Counted from the stretch's first letter, positions 23,641-35,960 are shown. The stretch is 64,000 nucleotides of DNA from Acanthosepion esculentum (GCA_964036315.1 OZ038488.1:65615909-65679908); one strand, 5' to 3'. Translations and numbers: made by a program. Notes: a model not told the origin generated them from the sequence alone.

Positions 23641-25880
23641 CAATTTGTACCTCGCATATTGGTTTGTTACTTTTGCTGCTAACCATACATAAGATATGAA
23701 ACCTGGAATCTTCGTTAGTCATTTTCATTATTGTAATTCATATATTTGGCAAATGCTTATGCATTCAATGAAAGTGGGTTAATTTTTGTACGAACATTTA
23801 TTAAGCCTAGCTTACCCTGGCAAAAGGCCACAACAGATGAGCACTCCGTGAAACTCAAACTCACAAGCAAGATGAATGTGCTAACCCTCATTTCCCCAGA
23901 ATACCTAATATAAGAAATTTCCACTCAACTTTGTTTTCCAAAACAAAACTCCGACTTGGGCGCTTCCTTGAACACTTCCATCTTGACGTATCTTCAAATC
24001 AACGGTCAGCCGTAATCGTTCCTCCTCGGCACTTCACCATCTCTTCCATTCATATCACGCACGTCAACCGTCATTACCATTTTGACTGTACTCCTCTAAC
24101 TTGAGTGGCTATCGAGCATTGTATTGAACGATATTTATTATATAAAAAACGTCACTTTACTACAAGCAACTGAACGAATATTTATATGGACTACATAGAT
24201 CAGTGTTTTACAAACCGTGTGCTGCGACCGACTGGTGTACCACGTGATGAAATTAGGAGCGCCAGCAAAGAACAAGATTATATTTTAAAATACAAATTAA
24301 AATTCATAATAAAGTTAATATATAACTGTCAGATACATGTAGAAAAGGCACTTAATATGGCAAATCAAAATTATTACGACGTTGTTTGTTAGGAAGGTGG
24401 ATAGAAAGTATATGAAAACAGTCTGAGATGGGTTTGTGCAGTGTAACGAGCTACAGTTTAATATCTGACCTTCGTGAGCTTTATGTAGTGCGGGTGCGTA
24501 CTACCCCCGAACACCTGACCGGGAGGAATCCTGATTAGAGGCCCCAAGCAGTGCTTTGTGATTTTCGCTATCTTATCAACATTTGTTTTTTTCTACCTAC
24601 ATTTATATACGTTACAAATTAAACTAAGCACAACTATTTAAGGATGAAAACTTTTCGCTGATTTTGACGTCATTCTGGGGGTCTTTTTTTGTTCAAAGCT
24701 GTGAATTTGTTTTGCTCATGCTAAGTCTCGAAAAAACACTATATAAAATTCACTAATTTTTATGCATAATGTTGAATGTGTTAGAATTATTCAACTTCTC
24801 AACAAGAAAAATCTCAAGTTGATGTTAAAAATTGCCGCAAAACATTGTTAATTTATTTCAGATGGAAAGATCTGTAGTGACATGTCTCTAATTTGCATTC
24901 AGATATATTGTATTTTATGCTCAATTGTTTATTTATTAGATTGTTTATTTACACTGTATTTTGTTTATTGAAATGATCGGCAAAATATCGGCTAATTGTT
25001 AACTGATTCTAACTTTATAAAATGGTAAATAATGATCTCATTATAATTGATCCACCCTAACTGGTTTTAATAATTTAGTAAATTTTTATAAATATGTGAA
25101 TAAAAAATGGTTTTCATATTTATTTCTTTATAAAATGGTAAATGTCAAATATTGTATTTCGTTAGCTTTAATTGTATTAGTTTTTAGAATGTTGCAAATT
25201 TAAAATTATTCTTGTAAATCAATCTACTTAACGAAATAAATAATATTTAATATTTTTGTTGTAAATTCTCAAGAACAAAGAACAAATGAATAAATTCACT
25301 TTCATTATATGTTTAGATTTTATTATTGCTTTTCAAGCAGTGAAGGTAGTTAAAATAATAGCGGTGTCGAGGTGAAAACCGTTCTTTTCACACTTCGTTC
25401 TATTTTCGGGCCCGAAGATCAAAATTTGCCGAAATTTATATTGTTTCGTTGTGATATAAATACAAGTATATCCTGAAGTTTTTACTAGTATCAGTTTTAT
25501 TGAGAAAACATTTTATTGACTATATTAATTAGAGATAGATGTGTACAATATATTGTTTTAAGTAAATAAATATTCTCCTGATATCAAGTTGTGCTATACG
25601 TATATTTTACTTCTCCTTGTTATGCTCAGGTCAAGTTGTGTCCCTACTTCTAGACGAAAATTCTGACAAATGGCTGGATTTAAAAATAAATAAGTAAATA
25701 CAAATATTAGGAACTAATCTGTAATTAACCCAACTCTGTAGTCATTTAAAATTTAAAGTTAGCTTTAGTTGTACTACTACTTATCTCTAACTATCAGCAG
25801 TAGAGTGCTAAATGATTTCTCATCATATATCCCAGTTAACAATATAACGTTGCTACAACATTTCAAAAAGATTGCAAAAA
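23641..25880. other. AT-rich sequence with a possible hAT-like end
   Basis: At 24203-24250 the sequence CAGTGTTTTACAAACCGTGTG followed by CTGCGACCGACTGG resembles the terminal repeat of some hAT transposons (CAGTGGTTCTCAAACC type). No opposite end or transposase is seen. The rest is AT-rich with no recognisable gene. Confidence 0.3.
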
Positions 25881-25894
25881 CTTTGTTTTGAAGA

Positions 25895-26345
25895 TTCTCA
25901 CAACGTGTCTGCAATGTTACCTTGTAAAGTTGCCAATACGCTGACTTGTGACGTTGCAATACGCTATATTGTAACGTTACCATTTCGATGCTTTGTAACT
26001 GTGGCATACGTTGCCAATACATTTCCTTACAATGTTACCAATTCGTTTTCTTGTAACGTTCTCAATACCTTGCCTTGCAACGTTACAAATTCGTTAACTT
26101 CTAACATTGTCAATACGTTACCTTGCAATGTTACCAATTCGTTGCCCTGTAAGGTTGCTCATACGTTGCCTTACGATGTAACCAATTCGTTGCTTTGTAA
26201 CGTTCTCAATACCTGACCTTGCAACGTTACCAATCCGTTGCTTTGTAACGTTGTCAATACGTTACCTTGCAATGTTACCAATTCATTTCTCTGTATCGTT
26301 GTCAATACGTTGCATTATGGCGTTACAAATACGCTGCCTTGTGAC
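25895..26345. repeat. minisatellite, ~27-bp period
   Basis: About 16 degenerate copies of a unit like TTGTAACGTTACCAATACG, alternating between ACGTTACC and ACGTTGTC. Because the period is a multiple of three, a 114-codon frame (25872-26216) repeats a 9-residue unit of the type NTLPCNVTN. It lacks other protein features, so I treat it as a repeat rather than a gene. Confidence 0.9.
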
Positions 26346-26828
26346 TTTTCATTAACAGAGAATGGATAATAAATTTAAGACAGATATTAGAACGTGCATT
26401 CAGCATCTAAATGAGTTATTCTCAATTTTTAAAAATATGAAAAGAAACTGTATACCTTCTACATATTTTTAAGTAAAGTAGAAGTATTCTGTGTACCAAA
26501 TATTCGTATTCTGAAAATTCTGTTGTCATAGTAAAGAAGCATATGCTTGATTTGATTTTGGATTATTCCAAACAACTGTTATCCACGGGATCATGTGTCC
26601 TTCGGGACATCGGTGAATCTTAAAAGTGACTTGACCTAAAGAGTTGTAAGTTCAATACCTGACCACAGCAGAGGTAAAAAAAAAAACCTTGTTAGATTAG
26701 AGTTACTAAACAGAATTAAGGAATTAAGTGAAAATTGAGATATCCAGAAGAGGCATGGCACGGGGGAACTAAAACAATCTTCCCCCGTGGACTAAACAAC
26801 AAAGGTTTAGGTTCAAAATTCCAGCATA

Positions 26829-27392
26829 GAGGGTGTTCCAAAAAAATTGACATCATTTCGCGGGCCAATAATTTTGGCAATTCTTGTTGAAATAAACTCA
26901 AATTTTAACAGAATGTATATAGAAATAGATCAAGATTTTATATTTAATGGAAGAGAACAGTACGTGCTTATCTCAATGAGAATCTGCCAGAGAAATGGAT
27001 CGGGCGTGGAGGAGATGAAGACAGTTTTCTGATGAAATGGCCGCCGCTGTCACCGGACCTGTCCTCGTGTGATTTCTTTTTTATGGGGATATGTGAAGGG
27101 ACTGGTCTATGTCCCCCACCTCTTCCTGCTAGAATTGATGAACTCAAGCAGAGAATCACTTTCGCACTGGATAATGTTACCGCAGACATGCTACAGCGTG
27201 TTTGGCAAGAGCTTAACTACTAACTTGAAATGTGCCGTGTCACAAGCGATGCACATATTGAACACTTATGAAATCGGTCCTATAATAAACTTATGGTGTT
27301 CAGCACTTAAACTGTTCAATTTCATTGAGCTAGATTTAGTAGTTTTCATAATAATTGCTTTTAAAATGATGTTAAATTTTTGGGACACTCTG
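26829..27392 (+). mobile_element. deleted mariner/IS630-type transposon
   Basis: Ends are imperfect inverted repeats (left GAGGGTGTTCCAAAAA, right inverted CAGAGTGTCCCAAAAA, both reaching ACATCATTT), flanked by TA on each side (26827-26828 and 27393-27394). At 564 bp it is far shorter than a complete element (~1.3 kb or more) and keeps mainly the 3' third of the transposase. Confidence 0.85.
26965..27262 (+). pseudogene. mariner-type transposase, C-terminal remnant
   Basis: Two frames carry the end of a DDE/D transposase. First comes NENLPERWIGRGG and SPDLSSCDFF, the block that holds the last catalytic Asp. After a frameshift near 27075 come LWGYVKGLVYVP, DNVTADMLQRVWQEL and a C terminus around HILNTYEI. 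The first two catalytic Asp residues and the DNA-binding domain are absent. It is not functional. Confidence 0.8.
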
Positions 27393-27515
27393 TATATACC
27401 TGAAGAATGCTGGAGTGGACAACGACAGAAACGTCGTGACTATGACAATAAAGATGACGACAACAGCCCGAACAATGTAAATAGTGTACATAATTTCAAT
27501 ACCTCATCTCAGAAA

Positions 27516-28990
27516 TATAGACAGATGTTGAGATACATTTTATTTGCTAACTTTGACAAAGAGAAGAAACAAAGAAGGTGATGTAACCTAGAAAAAGTTA
27601 CTGTATGAGGAATAACCAAAACGGAGGATGGAAATGAAATGATAATCTTTATAACATCAACAAAATACAATACTCGCCAAGTAGGTAAACCACCGCTAGT
27701 GATGAATTACTTAGACATCAAATTACCCCCATTTACAATAGTGTCCAACGTATTTATGAGAACTGGGACATACCCATTAGTGTTCATAGGTACGGTATAT
27801 AACAGAAGGAAAAGAAATGCAGTGTATGCTATACGACGAGAAATAGGTGTAAATATGTAAGTTGGTTTTAACTAATTATACAGGGTAATTAGCTCAAACT
27901 AATCTATAGCTGAAACACCGCGTCTAGAAAAATCCATACAAGAACTGTGCCTCTAATTTATATAGAGAAGGGCATAAAAAATAACGGAAAAAAAAAGAAA
28001 AAGAAAAGAATATCGTCTGGTACTTTTTCCTACTATGGCGATTTAAAATGAAGTTCGTCGCTGTCAATCATTTTGATTTGCCATATTAAGTGTTTTCCCA
28101 ACATATTTCGAAATAAAAACAAACTTGGACAAACAAGTTAGAAATTAACCGAGCTGTTGGCTCGGATCTTATCTTAGGAATATCGAATATCTGATCCGAT
28201 TTTAGAAAAACAGAAGGACTGGAGTGATTTTTAAAGATTAATGTCCAATATTTTGCTCATCCTTTCTGAAGTGTCTGGATTATGTACTTGGCCTTATGAA
28301 TTCTGTCAACACATTCAAACACGTTTCATATGAGAAGAAACGGTAGCCGGTTTAGGATTGCCACTTCCTGTAGTGTTCGTTTATGATTATTATGAAATTA
28401 TATTAAATCAAAAAATAAATAAAAAAATGTTAATAAAAAATGCCATCCTGACAGCTAAAACGATTCATCTTTTGAGTGTTACTCAACGTATCAGTTCATG
28501 TTCACTCACGTAAAAACAAACTGCAGTAAGACTTTTTTTTTAAAAGTGGTACCTTTGTTTGTGTTTTTATTGATGTGATTTTTTGTAACTGTTTTATTTA
28601 GTTATTAGAACATTTATTTACTGATTTTTCGCATTTCTTTCTTCTACTTTCAGTTTTCTTTACTAATATTATAACCATATTTTACTAGTACCTTTATATT
28701 TTCTTTGTTACTTTAAAAAAAAATATTACTTTCAATTTTTCTTTTGGAATCTTCAGTTTTGATTTTTTTGATTTTTACTACCATTTTTTTTACTACTTGT
28801 TTTTATTAGTATTTTCAATTTATTTTTTGATACTTTTAGGTGCTAATAAAAGTGGGGTACTTTATTTTATTTTTTTAAATGTTATTTATTCGTTTTTTAG
28901 GAATTTTCCCCGAAACGCTACCCTGTTATTTACCCCCCCCCCACACACCAAAAAAAAAAAAACACACCCGTTTATTAATTTCGCACTTTT
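27516..28990. other. AT-rich sequence without recognised gene
   Basis: Frames such as 27639-27860 and 28797-29027 show no similarity I recognise. Poly-T and poly-A runs are frequent, and a C8-A pattern occurs near 28935-28965. Confidence 0.35.
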
Positions 28991-29002
28991 CCCCAGAACT
29001 CA

Positions 29003-29310
29003 ACCTGGTCAGTACCTAGATGTCTAGATGTGTGACCGTCTGAAAATACCATGTGCTGTAAGTTTAGATGTGCAGGTGGTGTAATGGATAATGGCTCGGA
29101 ATTGTTAATCGGAGAGCTGAGTTCCAATTCCCGTTGGGTTCGTTATATTCTCTTACGTTCCAATACCTTTGGGAAAGGTATAGATCCACCTCTTCCCTCC
29201 CCACAATCTATAATTTATTTAGTAAGACTTCCATCACTAAACCATTATCATATAAATAAAACAAAAATGAAAGAAATTCTTACAATCTAAAAGTATTCTC
29301 TGGCTTTAAA
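29003..29310 (+). repeat. 5S-tRNA composite SINE, clearest copy
   Basis: The 5S-like head at 29003-29063 includes CCTGGTCAGTACCTAGATG and ATACCATGTGCTGTAAG, the 3' part of 5S rRNA. It is followed after 6 bases by a tRNA-like part (A box TGGTGTAATGGATAATGG, B box GAGTTCCAATTCCC), a body with TTTGGGAAAGGTATAGATCC, and a tail ending AAAGTATTCTCTGGCTTT. The head lacks the first half of 5S rRNA. Order and tail match the copies at 12909-13223 and 10670-11185. Confidence 0.8.
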
Positions 29311-30010
29311 TAACCTGAAATGGGTTGATAACCTGTAAAAAACAAATCGATCAATCAACCAACGTTCAAGCAGGAAACAATACTCGATTCAAGTGTTTAC
29401 TTGCACATTTTTAAGATATGACGTATGTTATTCTTTTATATTCTCTCCAAAATTATCTCCAAAATTATCACGTTTCATTCTTTGATAAACTTGATTTAAT
29501 TTTTTTTTAACATAATACTAGTTTAAACAGAAAGCGCATACTATGAAAAGGACATTCGAAACGTTTTTGATGATCTGTCGTATAAAGTTGTTTTTGATAC
29601 GTTGCATAAAGACGTTTTATTTTTTCGGATTGACATCAACCACGTCCCCACGATTTCTTGCTCTTTTTCATAAGACGACAGTGCATAAATGTAATTTCGA
29701 TTGTTATGTGAGCTATACGAGTCGATATTTTATTCATATGAATATTTTCAAATACTAATTAAGTTGTACCAGGATTTCTTATTAGAAAGTGTAAAAGGGA
29801 AGAGGTTGGATGTTACTGTTGTGGTTCTGAAAAAACAATGTTTCTTTACTTAAATTCTAAATTTTTGAATCTTTAGTTTAAACAATTTTCCGACTCGGCC
29901 TTTTACTGAATTTCGAGAACAATTCCGACCCGCCTAATTATTAAGACCCCACCAAAGAGCACCTTGATATTTTCTCAGTTAAATTAATTTTTTTAAACTT
30001 GTATGTTCAT

Positions 30011-30061
<51 letters not shown>

Positions 30062-30428
30062 TAGGTATGTTCAATAGTTCGCTAAAAAAGAGCATACCCT
30101 GATGAAAAAAGGCCCCAAACTTGATTAAACAATTTTTTAATCGTCTCCATGTTTATGTTATTATTAAGAGTATTATTACCAAAGTATTTTTTGAATATAT
30201 TTTTAAATTTTTTAATCCTTTCTAGCATGTCCGAAATTTTAGTTAAAAATCTTGTTTTTTTTTTTGAGTCAAAAAAATTTACATAAAATCGATCATGTCA
30301 GACATTTTTGACAGATTTGTAAACAAAAGTGAAATTCTCCGTTAAAAATCTTGTAAAATTCAATTTTATATTTTTCTCAAAAGTTATTTTATGAAAATTA
30401 GAAAATTTAAAGTATACTTAATGTAATT
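29311..30428. other. AT-rich sequence with (TA)n
   Basis: A TA microsatellite lies at 30014-30056. I recognise no gene in the rest. Confidence 0.4.
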
Positions 30429-30429
30429 C

Positions 30430-31799
30430 GAACACAGCCAACAGACTTCTGAGATGGGGAATTATATTATTGAATTATAATTTCAAACTACAGTTCCTAC
30501 CGTCGAAGAAAATTGGTCATGCGGATGGATTATCTAGATTGGTACCTGCGAAATGCGAATCTCTGGAAGACTCTGTAATAGCGGCTTTGCGAGCCGAAGA
30601 CGAAATTAGTAAAGTTCTAAACAATACAGTAAAGGAACTATCAGTGACCTTGTTAGAAATCAGAAGAGAAGCTGAAATGGATGAATTCATACAAAGTACA
30701 AAGAGAAAAATAAAAGAAAAAGAAAGAAATCTAGCGGAATGTTTTTCAATTTGTGATCATGTATTACTTTATAATGAAAGAGTGGTCATACCCAAATCTT
30801 TACAAAGACGAATTCTGAAGGACTTTCATTTAGGACACCCAGGAAAAAAATCGTATGAAAGCGTTAATGAGAAGTTTCGTGTACTGGCCTAATATGGATA
30901 ACAACATTACTCAAATGGTAGAAAAATGTAGAGGCTGTGCTGCGGCAGCAAAGGCACCGCCTATTATACAAAAACCATGGCCTAAGGTGGACAGACCTTA
31001 GTCCAGAATCCATGCGGACTATGCAGGACCCATAGATGGATATTACTACTTGATAACGGTAGATAGCTTTAGCAAGTGGCCAGAAGTTTTCAGATACAAA
31101 CACCCTACGACGGAAAACACTATTAATTGTCTACACGAGTTATTCGCAAGGTTTGGCGTTGTAGATTGCTGTGTAACGGATAATGGTACCGAATTCACCT
31201 CGAGCGATTTTCAAGAATTTTGTGCTACTTATCAAGTCAAACATATTAAAATAGCACCATACCATCCACGATCTAACGGGCAAGCCGAAAGGTTTATGGA
31301 CACGCTTAAGAGAGCCTTGAAAAAAGCAGAGGACGTACCAACAGAAAGAGCCATACAACAGTTCCAACAAGTCTACAGAATCACCCCGAACGGAAACACA
31401 CCATCTGGCCTTTCGCCAGCTGAAGTTATGTTTGCCCGCAAAATAAGGTCTGTTTTTGATAAACTAATACCCAGAAAAAATAAAAAACGGCATACACCGA
31501 TAGTGTCTAAAAGATCCTTCAAACCAGGAGAACGGGTCTATTTCAGAATGTTCAAGAATAATATGGCATACTGGGAACAAGGTACGATAATAAACAGACT
31601 GGGAAATGTTCTATACACGATCTAAGGGGAAAAATTCACTCACAGGAGACACATAAATCAGATACGGAAAAGACGGGTAGAGGAACCAATCTTGTTACCT
31701 TCCGAAAATAAAGACGCGATGAAGGCGATTTTTGAAGTACAGTTGCTTATAACGGAGTTGCCTATTTACACTCCTAATGCTAGTCCTTTCCTACGCTAA
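30430..31799 (+). pseudogene. Ty3/gypsy retrotransposon pol: RNase H end and integrase
   Basis: The end of RNase H is seen (NFKLQFLPSKK and GHADGLSRL, about 30477-30540). An integrase zinc-binding segment follows (HLGHPGKKS... CRGCAAA). The DDE catalytic core has HADYAGPIDGYYYLITVDSF (first Asp), VTDNGTEF (second Asp) and NGQAERFMDTLKRAL (Glu). The tail has a GPY/F-like chromatin-reading region and PGERVYFRMFKNN. It is interrupted by a frameshift near 30885, an in-frame stop near 31000 and another stop at 31623-31625. Gag, protease and RT are missing, and no LTRs are seen. Similarity to K02A2.6-like pol proteins is from memory. Confidence 0.88.
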
Positions 31800-31867
31800 T
31801 GTGACTCCACACACTAAGCCTCTACCTTGAGTGGCTCCTGGGTCTTGTATTGTGTGAATATTAGTAA

Positions 31868-31905
<38 letters not shown>
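31800..31905 (+). repeat. LINE 3' end fragment with (TA)n tail
   Basis: CTCTACCTTGAGTGGCTCC and GTCTTGTATTGTGTGAATATT match the last bases of the LINE at 4676-6310. A TA tract (about 31866-31905) follows directly, as at 7206. Confidence 0.55.
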
Positions 31906-31907
<2 letters not shown>

Positions 31908-32048
31908 GTGAACAAGAAATAAATATCGAATAGAATAGTAACTGTCAATTTCACGTCTTAAGTGATTGTCTGTAGATCGCTTGAGGCATGAAACTGACAG
32001 TCAGCTTGCTCTATCTATCTATCTATGTCTGTTTAATCTATTTATCTG

Positions 32049-32055
<7 letters not shown>

Positions 32056-32108
<53 letters not shown>

Positions 32109-32199
32109 TGAACATAGAAGTCAACACTTAGAGTCACGCTCTATCTCTGATATTGAGCACTTTATCCCATAAATACAGCACACTTTAAGACTATATTTC

Positions 32200-32275
<76 letters not shown>
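32056..32275. repeat. two (TA)n microsatellites around a dispersed segment
   Basis: TA at 32056-32103 and 32203-32275. The segment between them (AAAAGTGAACATAGAAGTC, then TGATATTGAGCACTTTATCC) recurs at 11940-12010. Confidence 0.93.
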
Positions 32276-32279
<4 letters not shown>

Positions 32280-34220
32280 AGGGCGTACGTTTCACCCACA
32301 CCTTTTTTTCATCACGAGTATACTTTTTAATTTGGGTGGGATGTTCGTCCAAAATTTTACAGTTATATGAAAAGAAATCCCTGAAGATATTATTTCAGGA
32401 AATAATATAATTTATGCCACATCGAGAGTGAATATGTGAAAAAATCGGTCCGCATCTTGTTAAAACAATTCAGTAAAACTCAAAAAGTTTTGAGGGGAAT
32501 TAGTGCTTGTATAATAAAACAAGTTATTTTCTTTCGGATTTGATAGGAAAAAATCTATATATAATATTTATTTTTTTAAAAAATTGCTTGTAATTTTTCA
32601 GTGCAATTTTTAAATGAATCACGTTGTTGTGTATCATAGGTACTTCTTATTTTATTAAATAGACATGTTTGAAAATTTTTAAAATGTAAAATTTAATGTC
32701 ATTTTCGAGTGTGAACCTTTTTTAAAAGAATTTTTTCCTTTTAGCAACTGTTAGATTATTTTTGGTATGGATGTACAAAAGGAAATAATTCTGATATCTC
32801 TGACAACTATTCAATATCGGAGTTAGGATGTTACTCAAATTTCATATCTCCTGTTCAGTCAGTATAAACAAATAAAATTATTGATTATACTAAGTTTAAT
32901 AAAAGCGCATAGTATATAAAAAATATTCTTAAACTATTGTTATACAAAATTTAAAAAAAAATAGTTTTAAAGATAAATAACAAATTCTTGATTATTGTAC
33001 TCCTTTAGGTTTTATTTTTACTTTTTCTCGGGCTTTTTCGGACAGTATTTCTATATTGCCCTTTGACCTCACAGGCTACGTTATTTTCATTCTGTTTTAT
33101 GTAGGTAAGCATTAGTTTTAGTTTAGAATATCCAGTTAATTTAATCCTTAATATTTATTAATAAACTTCGAAACACATCTCTAGGATGTTGGATTTTAAA
33201 GAGAATTTTCAATTTGTTGTTTACATTTTTTGTATACGATGGCTGCTCGATGAATGATGAAAAAAGTACTAACTAATCATTAGTACCTAATGTCTTAAAA
33301 ATGCCTAAAACGTTTATTTATATATGGAAATTAAATTTTCTTGGATTTAGAGACCATTATCTTTCAAATAGAACCGAAATTTAATTCCAAAGAATTCATT
33401 TTAAAATGTGTTATTCGCGTTTTTTAGAAAGTCCGTGGTGGTACCTAATTCTCATAGTTTCTTTTCTTACACTGTTGAATTCCCGATTCTTTGCTTCCCT
33501 ATCACCTATAATCGTTAAATATTTAATAAAGACAACACCACTCATCATCTTCTGTCTACTGGAACCTGTTTCTTGAAAGCCTCCTCATTCTCTTAATTTC
33601 CTGTAACCATTTGCGTCCACCCCTCCCCCTCAAAATAAACTTCATATTTTTTACAAGTGGATCACCCTACTTAAGTAAGGTACCTAATGCTAAAAATAAA
33701 ATGACCTTCAAATTAGCTAATGAAATTCGCAGGATAATTTTTCGCCTCAATAATTAGAAAAAGATACTCCGCTCGTTAATTAGTTGTTTTTAGTGAGTAA
33801 TTTTCAAAATCTGACCGTTTTTCGCCGACACTTTCTAATACAAATTAGAGTACGGTTCTGTAGAGTCGACGCAATTTACAAAAAAAATTATAATTACAAA
33901 AAAAAACAAAAAAAAAACAAACATTATGACTTTAAAATTAATGTTTATACAACTTTCTCAGACACGTCAATTTTTATCCTCTAATATGGAGTATTTGCCC
34001 ATTATTCTTACATTTTCCTTTCACCGTTTCACTTGGTTTAATGTTTCAAATACTGCCGGCTTTGTATTTACTGTAAAGCCGCTTTGTAGCCAGCAGTAAA
34101 CGTCAGATTTGCAATAATTTAGCGCAAGAAGAACACCAATTTACTATAGCAAGAAGAGCGATTTATAAATCGACATTAACAGATCTTATGAGGTCAACCA
34201 TATAGTCAAAAGTGTGTTAA
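32280..34220. other. AT-rich sequence without recognised gene
   Basis: I see no coding motif, no tRNA fold and no element termini. It is the longest featureless stretch in the window. Confidence 0.4.
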
Positions 34221-34226
34221 GTCTCT

Positions 34227-34287
<61 letters not shown>

Positions 34288-34294
34288 AGGGACG
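34221..34294 (+). tRNA. tRNA-Asn (GTT), isolated intact gene
   Basis: The 74-base sequence folds completely. Acceptor GTCTCTG pairs with CAGGGAC with one G-U pair, the D arm is GCGC/GCGC, the anticodon stem is TTCGG/CCGAA, and the loop CTGTTAA gives anticodon GTT. The T arm is GGTGG/CCACC and the discriminator base is G. A box (GGCGCAATCGG) and B box (GGTTCAAGCCC) are intact. It decodes AAC/AAU with asparagine. Unlike the array copies it has an 11-T run four bases downstream, a strong Pol III terminator, so it is the best candidate here for an expressed gene. Confidence 0.95.
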
Positions 34295-34298
34295 ACGA

Positions 34299-34309
34299 TT
34301 TTTTTTTTT
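34299..34309 (+). terminator. Pol III T-run terminator
   Basis: Eleven consecutive T residues, starting five bases after the tRNA-Asn discriminator base. Confidence 0.85.
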
Positions 34310-34984
34310 ACTGGCATCAATAATTTGTCACTGGGGCATTATCGATAATCCAGCCCAGTAAACTTTCGGGCAGTAATCGAAGGTAACTGGGACTCACCTA
34401 AAATTGCCAATATCTCAATACAGTAGATTTCCACCAATTTTTAATGTTGTTTTGGGAATAATCAGGCTATTTTACACCAGGAATGATACATATTTTTAAA
34501 ATTTATCACTGGGACATTATCTGTAAAATTTGCTAAAAAATGTTAGAAGATAATATATCTTATTAAGATATATTGTTATCCTATTCTATAAACATTTTTT
34601 AATTTTTTATTTTAAATACACTTGCTTTTTGCTTGTATTTATTCTCTGCAATGAGGCGGCGTGTCGACTTTTCTGCACAAAAGCTTTTCTAAACCTTTTT
34701 CGAATCTATTGTTAATCAAACAAAAACAAAGAAATGACGATTTCTGATTTATTTTGTTTGAAAATTAATTAAATAAATTTTTTTTAAAAAATCAATAAAA
34801 AATTAGATGTCTCTTTTAAAAAGATGTTACTAATTCATCAGCTGAAACTTAAACAAAACATTTACAAGTCAATATAATTGTTTCATCAAACGCGATTAGA
34901 AAAATTCAATTCAACAATAAATACACAAAGACATCAAAGAGTAAAAATGTTTTGTGTCCCCCTGTAAACCGGGCCCCATGTCCT

Positions 34985-35057
34985 GTTCCGTGGCGCAATC
35001 GGTTAGCGCGTCTGGCTTTTAATTGAAAGGCTGTTGTTTCACGCGATCTCGGGAACG
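34985..35057 (+). pseudogene. tRNA-like pseudogene, Asn-type body with TTT loop
   Basis: The 5' half (GTGGCGCAATCGGTTAGCGCG) is the same as in tRNA-Asn, but the anticodon region reads CTTTTAA (TTT, Lys) without a paired stem. The T stem and the inner acceptor pairs are broken. Probably a decayed duplicate. Confidence 0.65.
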
Positions 35058-35239
35058 ATAAATCGTTTTGCTTTGGACTGAGATGAATTGTCATTAATTT
35101 CCTTGATATTTAACATAAAAATATTTACATATTTTAAATTTTGTTGTTAGATACTAATTGAAGATTGAAAGTAATGTGTTTCAAAACCCTTGATTAAAAT
35201 TTTTAAAAGATGACAATTCAGCAACATGTCATGGCGCGT

Positions 35240-35360
35240 ATTCAGCGCGATGTTCTGGTAGAATAACGGTTATTGGCAAAGGAAGTGAATTCCGCGAACG
35301 GAGTTCAAGTTATTTTGTGTTCACTTTAGGAAAAGCACGAATCCATTTCCCCCTTCGTTA
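35240..35360 (+). repeat. decayed SINE-like sequence
   Basis: TGGTAGAATAACGGTTATTGG followed by GGAGTTCAAGTTATTTTGTG and a stretch with CACTTTAGGAAAAGCACGAATCC loosely follows the order of the SINE at 1390-1620. Heavily diverged. Confidence 0.35.
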
Positions 35361-35960
35361 TGGGTTTAAAAGTTTAATAGCAGAATATATGAGGCTCTTT
35401 AACTTTCGGTGGAAGACAGTTTAAGAGATTTTACAGATTATAAAGTGTATATTTTATATGGTATTATTTAGTAATAATTATTGAACATATGTAAGTGTCG
35501 ATAAAATTTGCATTTTATATAGTTCTATTTTAGAAAAATTGACATGTAGTATAGTGGGGGTCCTTTGTGTCGGCTATATTGTAGTGGCAGAAAATAAATA
35601 CTACCTCCTTGTCTCATCGACCCCAGCCGACATCACAGTTCACAATCCCTCGCCGCAAATAGTTGTGAACACCAAGCTTTATAATGTCCCTTGTCAGAGC
35701 CACACAACCAGTTTTGAATTAAGACTTGTCCTTCTCATAGACCGGTTACCAGCTATAGCTAGAGATCCCGTTCTACCTTGCTTGTGTCGGTCGACCGATT
35801 TGACAAAATATGAACGATTTGGGTGATTCCCCTGCCCCCACAAAAAAAAATTCAAATCGTTTTGAAATATAGGAAAGTATTTTAAAAACTTAAGTATCTT
35901 CTTTTTTTTTTGGCGGTACAAACATTTGTGAAAATAGAAAAAAAAACAACATTTCACCAT

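Larger units (their letters stand above)
26580..27515. repeat. dispersed repeat R3, copy 3, split by a mariner element
   Basis: Outer parts 26580-26828 and 27393-27515 align with R3 copy 2: CCCCCGTGGACTAAAC, CCTGAAGAATGCTGGAG, then GAAACGTCGTGACTATGAC. Joining across the 566-base insertion restores the order seen in the other copies, so the mariner element is younger than this R3 copy. Confidence 0.7.

Noticed and set aside
24470..24550. Possible rRNA or structured RNA fragment (GC-rich patch)
   Set aside because: I could not match it to 5S, 5.8S, 18S or 28S rRNA or to a tRNA fold.
35539..35826. 95-codon + strand frame at 35.5 kb
   Set aside because: Reasonable composition but no motif, no splice context and no similarity I recognise; not called as a gene.
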